From positions 85,756-149,755 of the forward strand of contig NZ_WHNZ01000041.1 in the NCBI RefSeq assembly GCF_013141725.1: DNA of 64,000 bases, given 5' to 3'. Origin of the DNA: Paenibacillus planticolens (lineage in GTDB: Bacteria > Bacillota > Bacilli > Paenibacillales > NBRC-103111). Positions within the stretch are counted from its first letter, which is position 1. Each line of letters begins with the position of its first letter. The position numbers were made by a program, and so were the translations under genes. This document shows, in pieces, positions 24,725 to 34,046 of the stretch. Below the pieces are notes generated by a model. It was not told the origin of the DNA. It was given only the letters and a program-made list of their open reading frames with translations, and ran no database searches.

Positions 24725-24735
24725 AAGTTATGCTT

Positions 24736-24917
24736 TAACGGACAGAGCAGACTTTAAGCAATGGAAAAAGTACCTGTATGCATTCTAACGGACGTCAATG
24801 CAGCTATTCACTTTATCCACCGCATAATTAAGCGGTTTTTAGTCCAGTAACGACTCTGGAGTCCGTTAGTAATGAAACTTAGACATTTATCCAAAATAAG
24901 AGCACTGATGTCCGTTA
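24736..24917. repeat. Four-block intergenic repeat, family F3
   Basis: Forward blocks TAACGGACAGAGCAGACTTT at 24736 and TAACGGACGTCAATGCAGCT at 24786 (50 bp), and inverted blocks ending GTCCGTTA at 24868 and 24917 (49 bp). Total 182 bp. It is 73 bp beyond the beta-galactosidase stop codon and 11 bp before a hairpin terminator. Confidence 0.85.
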
Positions 24918-24990
24918 ATAAACACATTCGTCTCGACCGTCCTCAAGGTTTATCCGTACTTTCTAACCATCTGGCGCAGCCGTTTCCAAC

Positions 24991-27900
24991 CTATATTCCT
25001 TTGAAAGAGAAAGAATACGCGTAAGTCCGGTTAGCAAACAGCGTGAACTCCGGATGTGTTCTTGCCCCCCAGCTGTCATCCCCGCCAACGCCCATCTGCT
25101 TGTAATTGACGCGTAGCACGACTTTATCGCTGATAGGCAGCTTATACGGGTGGTCATGAGCTTCTAATTCCGTTGGCGAATACGGCAGAGCATTCAACTC
25201 GACTGTTGGAAGTCCAGTAATGCGAAGACCGCGGCCCTCGTCATTCGTTACTGTCGCCCAACGTACATCCGTCTTATTTCCGCATTCCTGCGGGCGTAAA
25301 TACGGAACGAACTGTTCCTGCACAGTCCCGCTGTGCAAGGCCAGCTTAGCACCGACAGCGCGATCCCAATGATTCTCATGCGGGCCGCGGCCATACCAGC
25401 TTAATTGTCCGAAGGAGCGGTCCAACTCGAACATCACGCCGATTTCCGGAATTTCCGGCAGGTTAGCACCTGGAACAAGCTCCATGCGCAGTTCCACTTC
25501 CCCATTCGGCGATACCGCGTACACCAGTTTCACTGTTGAAGCCGGCTCTGTGGCAAGCGCATAATCAACATGCACTTCAGCGCGCCCGTCAACACAGGAC
25601 TTTGCTTGCAAGGATTGCAGCGTTCTGCCGCTGCCCGCTCCTTGCCACGGCGCGCATCGAATATGATGCTGGTTGCCCCGGTCGTTATCCGTATACGCGC
25701 GCCAGAAATTAGGCGCCGGTCCTGTCCGGAACAGCTCGGTACCCTCATACTCGTAAGAAACGATGTCCCCTGTTGCCGCATGGAATTGAAGCGAGAAATG
25801 GCCGCCTTTCACCGTTATCGCTTCAGACGTGCATGTCACCTGCACAGCTTCAAGCTCCGTTACCGCTGCAGCCGATTCCGCCTGTGCAGTTAACCCGGCA
25901 TGCGCCCATGCCTTACGAACAGGCAGTACAAACTGTTCCCAAGCGATTTCGTGCCCTTTTGGAGCCCACGCCGTGTCGTCTTTGAGCTGCAGACTAAGCG
26001 TCAGCACGTACTCGTCCTGAGGCAACGCTGCCTCCGCCTGCTCCAAGGCAAGATCAATTGTCGCAGTTTCACCTGGCTTCACAACAAATTGTCCTTGCTT
26101 CTCTTCGCCCACTATGACACCGTTACGCTCAATGGTCCATACCCAATTAAACTCACTAAGATCCGTGAACAAGTGCTGATTCGTTACCGTTACCAGCCCT
26201 TTAGCCAAATCCAGTGCAGTAAATTTCACATTCTGATAGCATTTCTTTACCTCATATATTTTCGGCGATGGCGTGCGATCTGCAAAAATCAATCCATTGC
26301 CGCAGAAATTGCCATCATTCGGCATATCCCCGAAATCCCCGCCATAGGCTTGATAACTCACACCTTCCGAAGTTTCCTTGCGGATCGATTGATCGATCCA
26401 ATCCCAAATAAAACCGCCTTGAAGGATCGGGTACTTATCAAAGAGCTCCCAGTACTTATGCAAATTGCCGCATGAATTCCCCATGGCATGGCTGTATTCA
26501 CATAAAATGAACGGCTTCTTCGGTTTATTTCTGGCGTATTCTTCGATTTTCTCAATTTTTGAGTACATTTGACTCTCAATATCAGAGGCTGCCTCTGAGT
26601 CGCGGCAATGAAAAACACCTTCGTAATGAACCACCCTGGATGGATCGGCCTCGCGGAGAAAGTCATGCATTTTAATAAAATTGTCCCCGCCCCACGATTC
26701 ATTCCCCAGCGACCAAATCAAAATCGAAGGATGATTCTTATCTCTTTGCATCATGGAATTCGTCCGGTCTAGAACGGCTCCCGTCCATTCAGGCTTGCTT
26801 CCCGGAACAGTTTCGCCTTCTTCCTCTTGACCGTAGCTCCAGGAACCGTGCGTTTCGAGATTCGTTTCATCTATGACATATAGTCCATACTCATCACAAA
26901 GCTCATACCAACGGGGATTATTCGGATAATGAGAGGTGCGCACCGCATTGATATTATGCTGTTTCATCAGCAAAATATCGGCAACCATGCTGGCGTTATC
27001 GACAGAGCGGCCGCGATCCGTATCAAATTCATGCCGGTTAACACCTTTAAATACAATGCGCTCGCCGTTGATTTTCATCAAACCGTCGTCAATTTCGAAC
27101 TTACGGAAACCTACCTTGCAGCTCTCCGTTTCCAGCAGTGTTCCGTTCTCGTCCCTCAAACTCAAAACAAGCGTGTAAAGATAAGGTTTTTCCGCGCTCC
27201 AAAGCTCCGGACGCTCCACCTTGACAGACAACTCCACTTCCTGGTTCTGAGTGCCGCCGACTTCGACTATGGCAGACAATGGCGCGTCCCATAACGGTTT
27301 GAGCTCGCGATCATATAAAACAGCTTCTACGCGGCGCGTCCCCCTGCCAAGGCCGTCATAGTTCGAGACCTTCGCCTGAATGCGCAGCTCCGCATGTTCG
27401 AAAGCATCGTCCAGATCCGTCAGCACTTTGAAATCCGCAATATGGGTGACTGGCGTGGTATAGAGATAGACATCGCGGAAAATACCGCTTAACCGCCAGA
27501 AATCCTGATCCTCCAGCCAGCTCGCATCGCTCCAGCGGTATACTTCAACCGCGAGTTTATTCTCGCCTTGCGCCAAATATGGCGTAATATCAAATTCCGC
27601 AGGCGTGAAAGAATCTTGGCTGAAGCCAACTAATTCACCGTTCACCCATACATAAAAGGCGGACTCAACACCCTGAAAGCTTAAATAGACAGGCTGCTCG
27701 GCCCAAGACGCCGGAACCGTGAAGCTGCGGGAGTACGAACCGACAGGATTATATTTGACAGGAGCAAAAGGAGGCTTAAGATCCTCATGTCCTACCCAAG
27801 GATAGATCAAATTCGTATATTGCGGGAAGTCGAAGCCCTGCAGCTGCCAATGGGATGGCACCGCAATGTCGGACCAGCCGCTGCAATCATAGCCAGTTGT

Positions 27901-28134
27901 ATAAAACTCTTGCGGACGTCCCTGTGCATTCTCTGCAAAATGGAACTTCCAAACGCCATTCAAAGATTGGTACGAAGGGGATGCTTCACGCACACCGGCA
28001 AGCGCTTCAGCTTCCGTTTGATAAGGCATCAATGTTGCATGCGCTTCCATCCGGTTCAATTGAAAAATCTGGGGATTATTATTCCATTCCGGAAAGCCGT
28101 TTGCGGGCGGCGTATAGACGAATTTGTCAGCCAT
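24991..28134 (-). CDS. lacZ: Beta-galactosidase, GH2 (LacZ type)
   Basis: 1047-residue cytosolic enzyme hydrolysing terminal beta-galactosides. The five-domain LacZ layout is visible: sugar-binding jelly roll (about 55-220), Ig-like domain, TIM barrel (about 335-620), second Ig-like domain, and C-terminal beta-galactosidase small-chain domain. The acid/base Glu is in ILIWSLGNESWGG (Glu479) and the nucleophile in PFILCEYSHAMGNS (Glu546). There is no signal peptide, so oligosaccharides must be imported. It is divergent from an AraC regulator that is the likely activator. Confidence 0.95.
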   Translation of the reverse strand: MADKFVYTPPANGFPEWNNNPQIFQLNRMEAHATLMPYQTEAEALAGVREASPSYQSLNGVWKFHFAENAQGRPQEFYTTGYDCSGWSDIAVPSHWQLQGFDFPQYTNLIYPWVGHEDLKPPFAPVKYNPVGSYSRSFTVPASWAEQPVYLSFQGVESAFYVWVNGELVGFSQDSFTPAEFDITPYLAQGENKLAVEVYRWSDASWLEDQDFWRLSGIFRDVYLYTTPVTHIADFKVLTDLDDAFEHAELRIQAKVSNYDGLGRGTRRVEAVLYDRELKPLWDAPLSAIVEVGGTQNQEVELSVKVERPELWSAEKPYLYTLVLSLRDENGTLLETESCKVGFRKFEIDDGLMKINGERIVFKGVNRHEFDTDRGRSVDNASMVADILLMKQHNINAVRTSHYPNNPRWYELCDEYGLYVIDETNLETHGSWSYGQEEEGETVPGSKPEWTGAVLDRTNSMMQRDKNHPSILIWSLGNESWGGDNFIKMHDFLREADPSRVVHYEGVFHCRDSEAASDIESQMYSKIEKIEEYARNKPKKPFILCEYSHAMGNSCGNLHKYWELFDKYPILQGGFIWDWIDQSIRKETSEGVSYQAYGGDFGDMPNDGNFCGNGLIFADRTPSPKIYEVKKCYQNVKFTALDLAKGLVTVTNQHLFTDLSEFNWVWTIERNGVIVGEEKQGQFVVKPGETATIDLALEQAEAALPQDEYVLTLSLQLKDDTAWAPKGHEIAWEQFVLPVRKAWAHAGLTAQAESAAAVTELEAVQVTCTSEAITVKGGHFSLQFHAATGDIVSYEYEGTELFRTGPAPNFWRAYTDNDRGNQHHIRCAPWQGAGSGRTLQSLQAKSCVDGRAEVHVDYALATEPASTVKLVYAVSPNGEVELRMELVPGANLPEIPEIGVMFELDRSFGQLSWYGRGPHENHWDRAVGAKLALHSGTVQEQFVPYLRPQECGNKTDVRWATVTNDEGRGLRITGLPTVELNALPYSPTELEAHDHPYKLPISDKVVLRVNYKQMGVGGDDSWGARTHPEFTLFANRTYAYSFSFKGI

Positions 28135-28186
28135 TTTTTAAAACCTCGCTTCTTGTGGGTTGTATAACTTTCATCAACGATGTATT

Positions 28187-28203
28187 TATTGTACAGGACA
28201 ATA
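28187..28203. promoter_or_regulatory. Inverted repeat between lacZ and the AraC gene
   Basis: TATTGT-ACAGG-ACAATA in the 112-bp divergent intergenic region. A plausible operator for the AraC-type regulator; the link is inferred from position. Confidence 0.4.
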
Positions 28204-28246
28204 ATTTCTTTTAAAATATAAGATACTACGCGTGGCATATTAAAAA

Positions 28247-29125
28247 ATGAAAGAGATGGTTCTTCTTAAGATGACTACAGACTATAGAAAATTTTTCGTC
28301 ATTACGGAAACGGACCGGAAGCTGCCGCTGATCCTGGAAACGGTCGGATACGAGAATCAGCAGCTTTATTATAAGCGGGAAGAAGGCTATCCCTGCTTTC
28401 ACTGGCTGCAAACGATCGAAGGAGCCGGAGAAATTATTCTCGATAACTCGTCGATCAAACTTGGTGAAAATCAAGGCATGCTGCTTGCCGCGGGCGTTCC
28501 GCATGAATACAAAGTTCTTTCGCCCAAATGGTCAACCTGGTATGTTACCTTTGACGGCGCACTCGCTGCTTCCATCGTTTATGCCTTGGAGATTCCGTTA
28601 TCCACTCAGATCAGCTGGGGAGCGGAGACTCCGCTTGCCGGCATTCACAACTATTTTTACGAAAAGTACCGATACAGCTATGATTTCACCGGAATGAACG
28701 GTTCGCTGGAAGTTTATCAGTTCCTTACACTGCTCAAAAATCACGGAAACATCAACAAAAGCGCCTCCTTCTCCCAAAGCCACGAGCGGTTGCTACCGCT
28801 ATTGTTTCAATTGGAGCAGAATTTTGCTTCCGCCGAGGTCGGCCTTACGTGGATGTCAGAGGAGCTGGGTGTCAGCCCGCAGCACGTCAATACGCTATTC
28901 CGCAAAGCTTTTGGTCTCTCTCCGTATCAATACCTGCTGCAGCTGCGGCTTCAGAAATCCAAGGAGCTCCTGATTACGCAGCACAACCGGACCATCAAGC
29001 AAATTGCGGAAGCAACCGGCTTTCTTGACGCTTCGCATTTCATCTCAACCTTTCGAAAAACCGTCGGATTAACGCCTGAAGTGTTCAGAAATCAATATAA
29101 CAACAATCATATAGAAAAAGGATAG
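28247..29125 (+). CDS. AraC family transcriptional regulator
   Basis: 292 residues: N-terminal cupin-type ligand-binding domain (about 20-160) and a C-terminal double HTH (about 190-285) with the AraC signature IKQIAEATGFLDASHFISTF. It probably senses a galactoside or its product and controls the divergent beta-galactosidase gene. The ATG at 28247 lacks a clear ribosome site; in-frame ATGs at residues 4 and 9 are alternatives. Confidence 0.92.
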   Translation: MKEMVLLKMTTDYRKFFVITETDRKLPLILETVGYENQQLYYKREEGYPCFHWLQTIEGAGEIILDNSSIKLGENQGMLLAAGVPHEYKVLSPKWSTWYVTFDGALAASIVYALEIPLSTQISWGAETPLAGIHNYFYEKYRYSYDFTGMNGSLEVYQFLTLLKNHGNINKSASFSQSHERLLPLLFQLEQNFASAEVGLTWMSEELGVSPQHVNTLFRKAFGLSPYQYLLQLRLQKSKELLITQHNRTIKQIAEATGFLDASHFISTFRKTVGLTPEVFRNQYNNNHIEKG

Positions 29126-29173
29126 AACGAGTCGCCTCGCCTATCCTCAACGTATGCTTTGCTTATTCGGAAT

Positions 29174-29464
29174 TTAATGATTAGGTACAAACTCACTATG
29201 AACTTCAATTAGCTTTCGGACGAAAATCTCAAAATCATTTTTACTAGAAGAAAACTTGAAATCGGTTACACCCGTGTTGAAATCAATAACGGTAAGCGCC
29301 ACTCGGTTCTGTGGATATTCTGGGATCGGCTCGGAGGCAAGAGTAATATTTTTGAAAGGGTAAATGGACGTTTCACCGTACAAACGCAGCACAGTCAGAT
29401 GATCATCTCTCAATTCCAGCGAAATCTGTTGATCGGAATCAGTGAAACTTTTCAGTGTACTCAT
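29174..29464 (-). CDS. Uncharacterised 96-residue protein
   Basis: Soluble, mostly beta-predicted small protein starting MSTLKSFTDSDQQISLEL. AGGAGG and AAAGG lie upstream of the ATG. It is convergent with the AraC gene (48 bp apart). No family recognised. Confidence 0.7.
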   Translation of the reverse strand: MSTLKSFTDSDQQISLELRDDHLTVLRLYGETSIYPFKNITLASEPIPEYPQNRVALTVIDFNTGVTDFKFSSSKNDFEIFVRKLIEVHSEFVPNH

Positions 29465-29632
29465 CCTTTATCAATCCTCCTCTTGTCCTCTATTTTACTC
29501 TCAAATGGCGAGATAAAGAAGCCCAAAACGAAAAAAAAGTCCCTATTTATTTCCTGTTTGAAAGCTTGTACAGGCGGGTAAAAGACTATAGGGCAGAACG
29601 CCGCTTTTTACAACGCTACGGAGGTGCAGAAT

Positions 29633-30220
29633 ATGAGCACAACGATTTTACTATCTGAACGAACAGGTCCTGTGAAAAAACTGCGAGAACAAGGACATAT
29701 TCCCGCTGTCGTCTACAGCTCTCGTATGGATTCCGAGCATGTCACCGTCCCGGAAAAAGAAATCCGCGCATCGCTGAAGCGCAATCCGCATGCTATTCTG
29801 AAAGTTGCCTTGCCTTCCAAAACAAAAGAATCCGTCATTGTCCATCATGTCCAGAAAGATTCTCTGACGGGCCAATTGCTGCATGTTGATTTTTTGCAAA
29901 TTAATATGAAAGAAAAGCTAGAGACGTCGATCGCCGTCCACTTTGCAGGAGAGGCTAAAGGCACGAAGGAAGGCGGCATTCTCCAAGTAGAGATGCACGA
30001 AGTCATGATCCGCTGCATGCCGAATAAGCTGCCCGAATCCCTTGCGCTGGATATTAGCCAGCTGAACATAGGCGAGCATCTCACCGTTGCCGATCTCAAG
30101 GTTCCGAAGCACATTGAGATACTCTCCGATCCAGAGACCATTCTTGTTACGGTTCTCGGCATACAGAAGATGGACGCGTCCGCCGAGCCAGCTGCACAAC
30201 CGGAGGCCGCTTCCGAATAG
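29633..30220 (+). CDS. ctc: General stress protein Ctc / ribosomal protein L25 (TL5 family)
   Basis: 195 residues. N-terminal L25 5S-rRNA-binding domain (about 1-90; RTGPVKKLREQGHIPAVVYS, then HVQKDSLTGQLLHVDF) followed by the TL5-type beta domain (about 95-180). It binds 5S rRNA in the 50S subunit, and in B. subtilis is induced by stress through sigma-B. The ATG at 29633 follows GGAGG by 8 bp; the frame continues upstream to a GTG that overlaps the ribosome site. Single gene with a terminator. Confidence 0.95.
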   Translation: MSTTILLSERTGPVKKLREQGHIPAVVYSSRMDSEHVTVPEKEIRASLKRNPHAILKVALPSKTKESVIVHHVQKDSLTGQLLHVDFLQINMKEKLETSIAVHFAGEAKGTKEGGILQVEMHEVMIRCMPNKLPESLALDISQLNIGEHLTVADLKVPKHIEILSDPETILVTVLGIQKMDASAEPAAQPEAASE

Positions 30221-30234
30221 TTGAGGATATGGAT

Positions 30235-30278
30235 AGAGGCCGCCCCATAAGTCATAGAAATGACTGGGGCAGCCTCTT
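30235..30278. terminator. Terminator after ctc, probably bidirectional
   Basis: AGAGGC(C)GCCCCA..GTCAT pairs with ATGAC..TGGGGCAGCCTCT, followed by TTTATTTTT on the plus strand. Confidence 0.8.
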
Positions 30279-30294
30279 TATTTTTAAAACGTTT

Positions 30295-30525
30295 CTATCC
30301 TGCTTGTCCAAATGCGTGCATCTGACTGCTCATGACTTTCGAAACGATTAATTTATGTTGTTCGGCTCTAGCTACAATCACTTGCAAACTATTGCGTATT
30401 TCTAAAGCTTCATCCAAGTATTCCCTATCACCAAAAATTTCGTACAACCTCATATAATCATTATACTCATCCAACCATTGATCGAAGTAAGAAGATGTCA
30501 AATCTATCAACTCCCTTAGTTCCAT
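30295..30525 (-). CDS. Small acidic helical protein, unknown
   Basis: 76 residues, predicted almost wholly helical (MELRELIDLTSSYFDQWLDE...), no membrane segment. No clear ribosome site precedes the ATG, so the call rests on composition and the lack of any competing gene. Function unknown. Confidence 0.5.
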   Translation of the reverse strand: MELRELIDLTSSYFDQWLDEYNDYMRLYEIFGDREYLDEALEIRNSLQVIVARAEQHKLIVSKVMSSQMHAFGQAG

Positions 30526-30634
30526 GATAGAGCAAAATGATTAATTTATTATTAGGAATAGATTAATTTTTCTTAAACAAATACGTACGTCAAAAACCGT
30601 CAAACGCTTATGCAGCATATAACGGTTCTCTAGT

Positions 30635-30829
30635 CTACTCTATTAAATCTTCCTTCTGCTGCAAGCCTATCCCGCAAATGAACAAGACGGTTAGAAATAA
30701 TAGCACTCCAAACACATCCCACCACAAACTGCCCGCAACGTTAGGAAGAGTGCCTATGCCTAAAATAAGTGCAGGTGCGAACCACAACATTTTTTCCAAT
30801 ATTCCCCGAAGTGCTTTTAGTCTTTGCAA
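30635..30829 (-). CDS. Small membrane protein, unknown
   Basis: 64 residues with two hydrophobic segments (about 15-32 and 38-55) and charged ends. The start is TTG with AGGGG about 9 bp upstream. It could be real; composition fits a small inner-membrane protein. No family recognised. Confidence 0.45.
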   Translation of the reverse strand: MQRLKALRGILEKMLWFAPALILGIGTLPNVAGSLWWDVFGVLLFLTVLFICGIGLQQKEDLIE

Positions 30830-30991
30830 GATGTACGACCCCTATATGCTGCAGTATGTTGTTCGGACCTGACACCGTATACACTTCGAAGTGGGCTTAT
30901 CATTTCTGACCGTCCCAACGGCTCAAAAACCTATCCAATTTGTGGAATCAAACAGACAACAACATATAGGGATTTTAGCGAAAATAAAAAG

Positions 30992-31017
30992 ACCGAGGAT
31001 ATTATTATATCCTCCGT
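30992..31017 (-). terminator. Terminator of the sugar dehydrogenase/isomerase operon
   Basis: ACGGAGGATAT and ATATCCTCGGT on the minus strand with a 4-nt loop, followed by CTTTTTATTTT, 11 bp after the stop codon at 31029. Confidence 0.9.
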
Positions 31018-31028
31018 CCCATTTTTCA

Positions 31029-31898
31029 TTACTGATATTTTTGTATGAATGCAATGGCGCTGGCAATATCCTTCTCAGGCTGCTCCCCGACTTCACGCTC
31101 AATCGTCAGATAGCCTTTATAGCCGATGTCTCGCAGCGCTTGGAAGTAACGCGCAAAATCAACATGGCCTTCGCCAAGCGCAAGTTCGCGATAATAAGGA
31201 CCGGACGTCGCGGCTTCGGCGATTTGCTCATGACTCATCGGCTTATACCCTAGTGAGCCATATATTTCGCGCGGATCGGCCTGGCGCAGACGAACACCGT
31301 CTTTCACATGCGTATGAACAATATAGTCCTTCAACGTAATGACGCCTTGAACCGGATCATCGCCGGTAACCATGACCATATTGGCCGGATCAAAGTTAAC
31401 CGAGACACCATTCGTTGAAAGGGAGTCCAGAAAGCCTTTCAGATGAGCGGCTGTTTCCGGACCGGTTTCAATGGCAAAGTAGGCATCTAAACTTTTGGCA
31501 TACACGCCTAACTCCTCGCAAGCCCGGTGCATCGTTTCGTAAATCGGATCGTTCGTTTGCTCAGGTACGACACCGATATGAGTCGTGACAACCTTCGTCC
31601 CCAAATCAACTGCAAGGTCGAGAATACGCTTCGATTTCTCGATCTTCGCTGCATTCGCTGAGGCATCCTGGAAGCCGTGACCGCCCAAGTCTCCGCACAG
31701 AGCAGAAATCTCAAGACCGAGAGAAGCGATGTAGTCTTTCAGTTCCTTGCGTGCTCCAGCCGTTAAATTCGCCGGGTCCATCTCGCCAGATACAGCGTAG
31801 ATTTGCACGCCGTCCGCTCCAAGCTCCTTCGCTTTCTTCAAACCGTCCCGCACGCCCAGACGGAGACTGTCCACCATGATACCGATTGGATTGTTCAT
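31029..31898 (-). CDS. Sugar phosphate isomerase/epimerase (AP endonuclease 2-like TIM barrel)
   Basis: 289-residue xylose-isomerase-like TIM barrel. Metal ligand regions are visible in TTHIGVVPE, AIETGPE, NFDPANM and VHTHVKD. Third gene of an operon with 31940-32800 and the Gfo/Idh/MocA gene 32829-33893. Such sets convert unusual sugars or inositol-like compounds through oxidation, isomerisation and reduction; the substrate is not identifiable here. Confidence 0.9.
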   Translation of the reverse strand: MNNPIGIMVDSLRLGVRDGLKKAKELGADGVQIYAVSGEMDPANLTAGARKELKDYIASLGLEISALCGDLGGHGFQDASANAAKIEKSKRILDLAVDLGTKVVTTHIGVVPEQTNDPIYETMHRACEELGVYAKSLDAYFAIETGPETAAHLKGFLDSLSTNGVSVNFDPANMVMVTGDDPVQGVITLKDYIVHTHVKDGVRLRQADPREIYGSLGYKPMSHEQIAEAATSGPYYRELALGEGHVDFARYFQALRDIGYKGYLTIEREVGEQPEKDIASAIAFIQKYQ

Positions 31899-31939
31899 CC
31901 TAATTCGTCAACACCTTTCCCAAGACTTTTGCTTGCTGC

Positions 31940-32800
31940 CTATTCCATATCTTCCCATAATCTCTTAATATTTTGCAACCCGATCAACGTGCCGGTTTTA
32001 CACTCTTCCATGCCTTCGAACTCCAAGGAGATGTAGCCGTCATAGCCGGAGCTTTTGATAACGCGCAGCACTTCTCTCATATCGATATCGCCATGTCCCG
32101 CAATGGCCCCGCGCAAATAGTTGCCTTGCAAGGTCTGGAACCAGCCTTGACCCGGATTTTGGTGCGATGGACGCAAATAAAAGTCTTTCACATGAACCAT
32201 TGAAGCGTAAGAAATGTTATTCTTCACCGCGGCAACCGAGTTCTCGTCGGCACACATGAAATTGCCTATATCCAAAGTTGTTCGGAAATTCGGACGGTCT
32301 ACAGCTTGGATTAAAGCTTGAACCCGGTCGCTATGCTGAACAAAATAGCCATGGTTTTCAACACTTGTCGTAATGCCGTAAGTCAGTGCATAATCCGCGA
32401 TCTGACGGCAGGCTTCAGCCATGCGCCCAAGCTGTTGGTTGAAATTCGAAATGGAACGGTCCGCGCTTTGCGCCACGTCATGTCGCATTTTTTTGACGCC
32501 AAGTTTTGCTGCAAGATCGACTTCGCCCTTGACCCGCTCAATTTCCTTATGGTAAGCCTCTTCGGAATCCGTTAAAAAATTAGCGCCAATCGCGTAATTG
32601 GAAATTTCGATGCCGCGTGACTCCGCCTTTTGCCGAATCTGGTCAGCCAGTTCAAAATTACCCGGTAAATCAAAACCCAACGGCACAATTTCCACATGCT
32701 CGCCGCCTTGATCTGCGATCCAATCGATAACGGCCATTATATCCATTTCGCCGGACTTCAGCGCTTGAAATAAACTATACGTACTAACGCCTAATTTCAT
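31940..32800 (-). CDS. Sugar phosphate isomerase/epimerase (TIM barrel)
   Basis: 286 residues starting MKLGVSTYSLFQAL. Conserved segments include TSVENHGYF, TLDIGNFM and MVHVKDFY, typical metal-site strands of the xylose-isomerase-like family. The ATG at 32800 follows GGAGG by 7 bp; the frame extends to 32866 into the preceding gene without need. Second gene of the three-gene operon. It is only distantly similar to the next gene (31029), so probably a different step. Confidence 0.9.
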   Translation of the reverse strand: MKLGVSTYSLFQALKSGEMDIMAVIDWIADQGGEHVEIVPLGFDLPGNFELADQIRQKAESRGIEISNYAIGANFLTDSEEAYHKEIERVKGEVDLAAKLGVKKMRHDVAQSADRSISNFNQQLGRMAEACRQIADYALTYGITTSVENHGYFVQHSDRVQALIQAVDRPNFRTTLDIGNFMCADENSVAAVKNNISYASMVHVKDFYLRPSHQNPGQGWFQTLQGNYLRGAIAGHGDIDMREVLRVIKSSGYDGYISLEFEGMEECKTGTLIGLQNIKRLWEDME

Positions 32801-32828
32801 ATAAGTACCTCCATGCTGGTTCCCAGAA

Positions 32829-33893
32829 CTATAATTTAATTTCTTGACCTTTGGCTGCCGATTCATAAATGCCGCACAATATTTTCATCATGTTAACCCC
32901 GTCTTCAACAGGACTAATCGGCGTACTCCCCGTCTGGCAGCTCTCGATAAAGTGATTGATTTCATTTTGAAAAGCTTGCGGCACATTAATCGACTTGGCA
33001 TCCGTTTGCGGGGACACATTCAAGATCGTATCATGCATTTCCGTCACAAAAACGAGCTCAGGCTCGATCTCCACGCCACCTTTATCTCCGTAAAGCTTGA
33101 CAGCGATCTCATCCTTCTTGGCATGCAGCGTAAAGCTGACATCAACAAGGAGGGAAGCCCCATTTTCAAACCGGATTAAAGCGTTTGCCATATCTTCAAC
33201 CGTATTGTGATCAACATCATAATCGGCTGCTTTATAGAAGGAAAGATTGCGCACATTCGCACGGTTGCCAAGCTTATTATACGTATTCCCGCTGACGGAA
33301 ACCGGCTTCGGTCTGCCCATCAAATACCAACACAAGTCGATGACATGCACACCGATATCAATCAAAGGTCCGCCGCCGGAACGCTCCGAATCCGCAAACC
33401 AGCCGCCCGGGTTGCCTAAACGGCGCAGACAGGACGCTTTGGCATAATAAACTTCGCCTAAGTTATCGTTGTCTACAAATGTTTTAACGAGCTGAGCGTT
33501 AGCATCGTATCTGCGTACGAAACCTACCTGCAGCGTTTTCCCCGTTTCATGCACGGCCTCTTGAATGCGCAGCGCTTCCTCAACGGTTTTACACAGCGGC
33601 TTCTCTACCAAAACATGTTTGCCTGCACGCAAAGCCGCTATACTGATTTCAGCATGCGTATTGTTCCATGTGCATATGCTAACGGCATCTATCTCAGGGT
33701 TGGCGAGCAGCTCGCGATAGTCGGTGTAGACATGCTCCAGGTTATACTTTGCTGCTTTTTCCTCTGCTCTTTGACGATTTAGATCGCATACAGCGTATAA
33801 ATTAGCGTTAGCTTGTTTCGCGTAAGACTCAAAGTGCATTTCGGAAATCGAACCTGCTCCGATGACACCAATATTCAACTTGTTCATGCTCAT
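32829..33893 (-). CDS. Gfo/Idh/MocA family oxidoreductase
   Basis: 354-residue NAD(P)-dependent sugar dehydrogenase. Rossmann start IGVIGAGSISEMHFESYAK, EKPLCKTVEEA motif, and GGGPLIDIGVHVIDLCWY in the substrate domain. First gene of an operon with two TIM-barrel isomerases; a keto-sugar made by one enzyme is a likely substrate of the others. It is the third member of this family in the window. Confidence 0.93.
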   Translation of the reverse strand: MSMNKLNIGVIGAGSISEMHFESYAKQANANLYAVCDLNRQRAEEKAAKYNLEHVYTDYRELLANPEIDAVSICTWNNTHAEISIAALRAGKHVLVEKPLCKTVEEALRIQEAVHETGKTLQVGFVRRYDANAQLVKTFVDNDNLGEVYYAKASCLRRLGNPGGWFADSERSGGGPLIDIGVHVIDLCWYLMGRPKPVSVSGNTYNKLGNRANVRNLSFYKAADYDVDHNTVEDMANALIRFENGASLLVDVSFTLHAKKDEIAVKLYGDKGGVEIEPELVFVTEMHDTILNVSPQTDAKSINVPQAFQNEINHFIESCQTGSTPISPVEDGVNMMKILCGIYESAAKGQEIKL

Positions 33894-34007
33894 AGTGAAT
33901 TCTTGCCTCCCTTGGTTGTCTTATAGACTCAGGATAGCATGCTTTCAGCCGAGGTAGAATGTATAGAATGAGCAAGTGCATGGACTATATGTTCAAAATA
34001 AAAAGAA

Positions 34008-34035
34008 GACCTGGCGAGAGAAGCATCGCCAAGTC
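34008..34035 (-). terminator. Terminator after the MFS gene
   Basis: GACTTGGCGA and TCGCCAGGTC on the minus strand, 8-nt loop, followed by TTCTTTTTATTTT, 12 bp after the stop codon at 34047. Confidence 0.85.
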
Positions 34036-34046
34036 CATCACATCTA

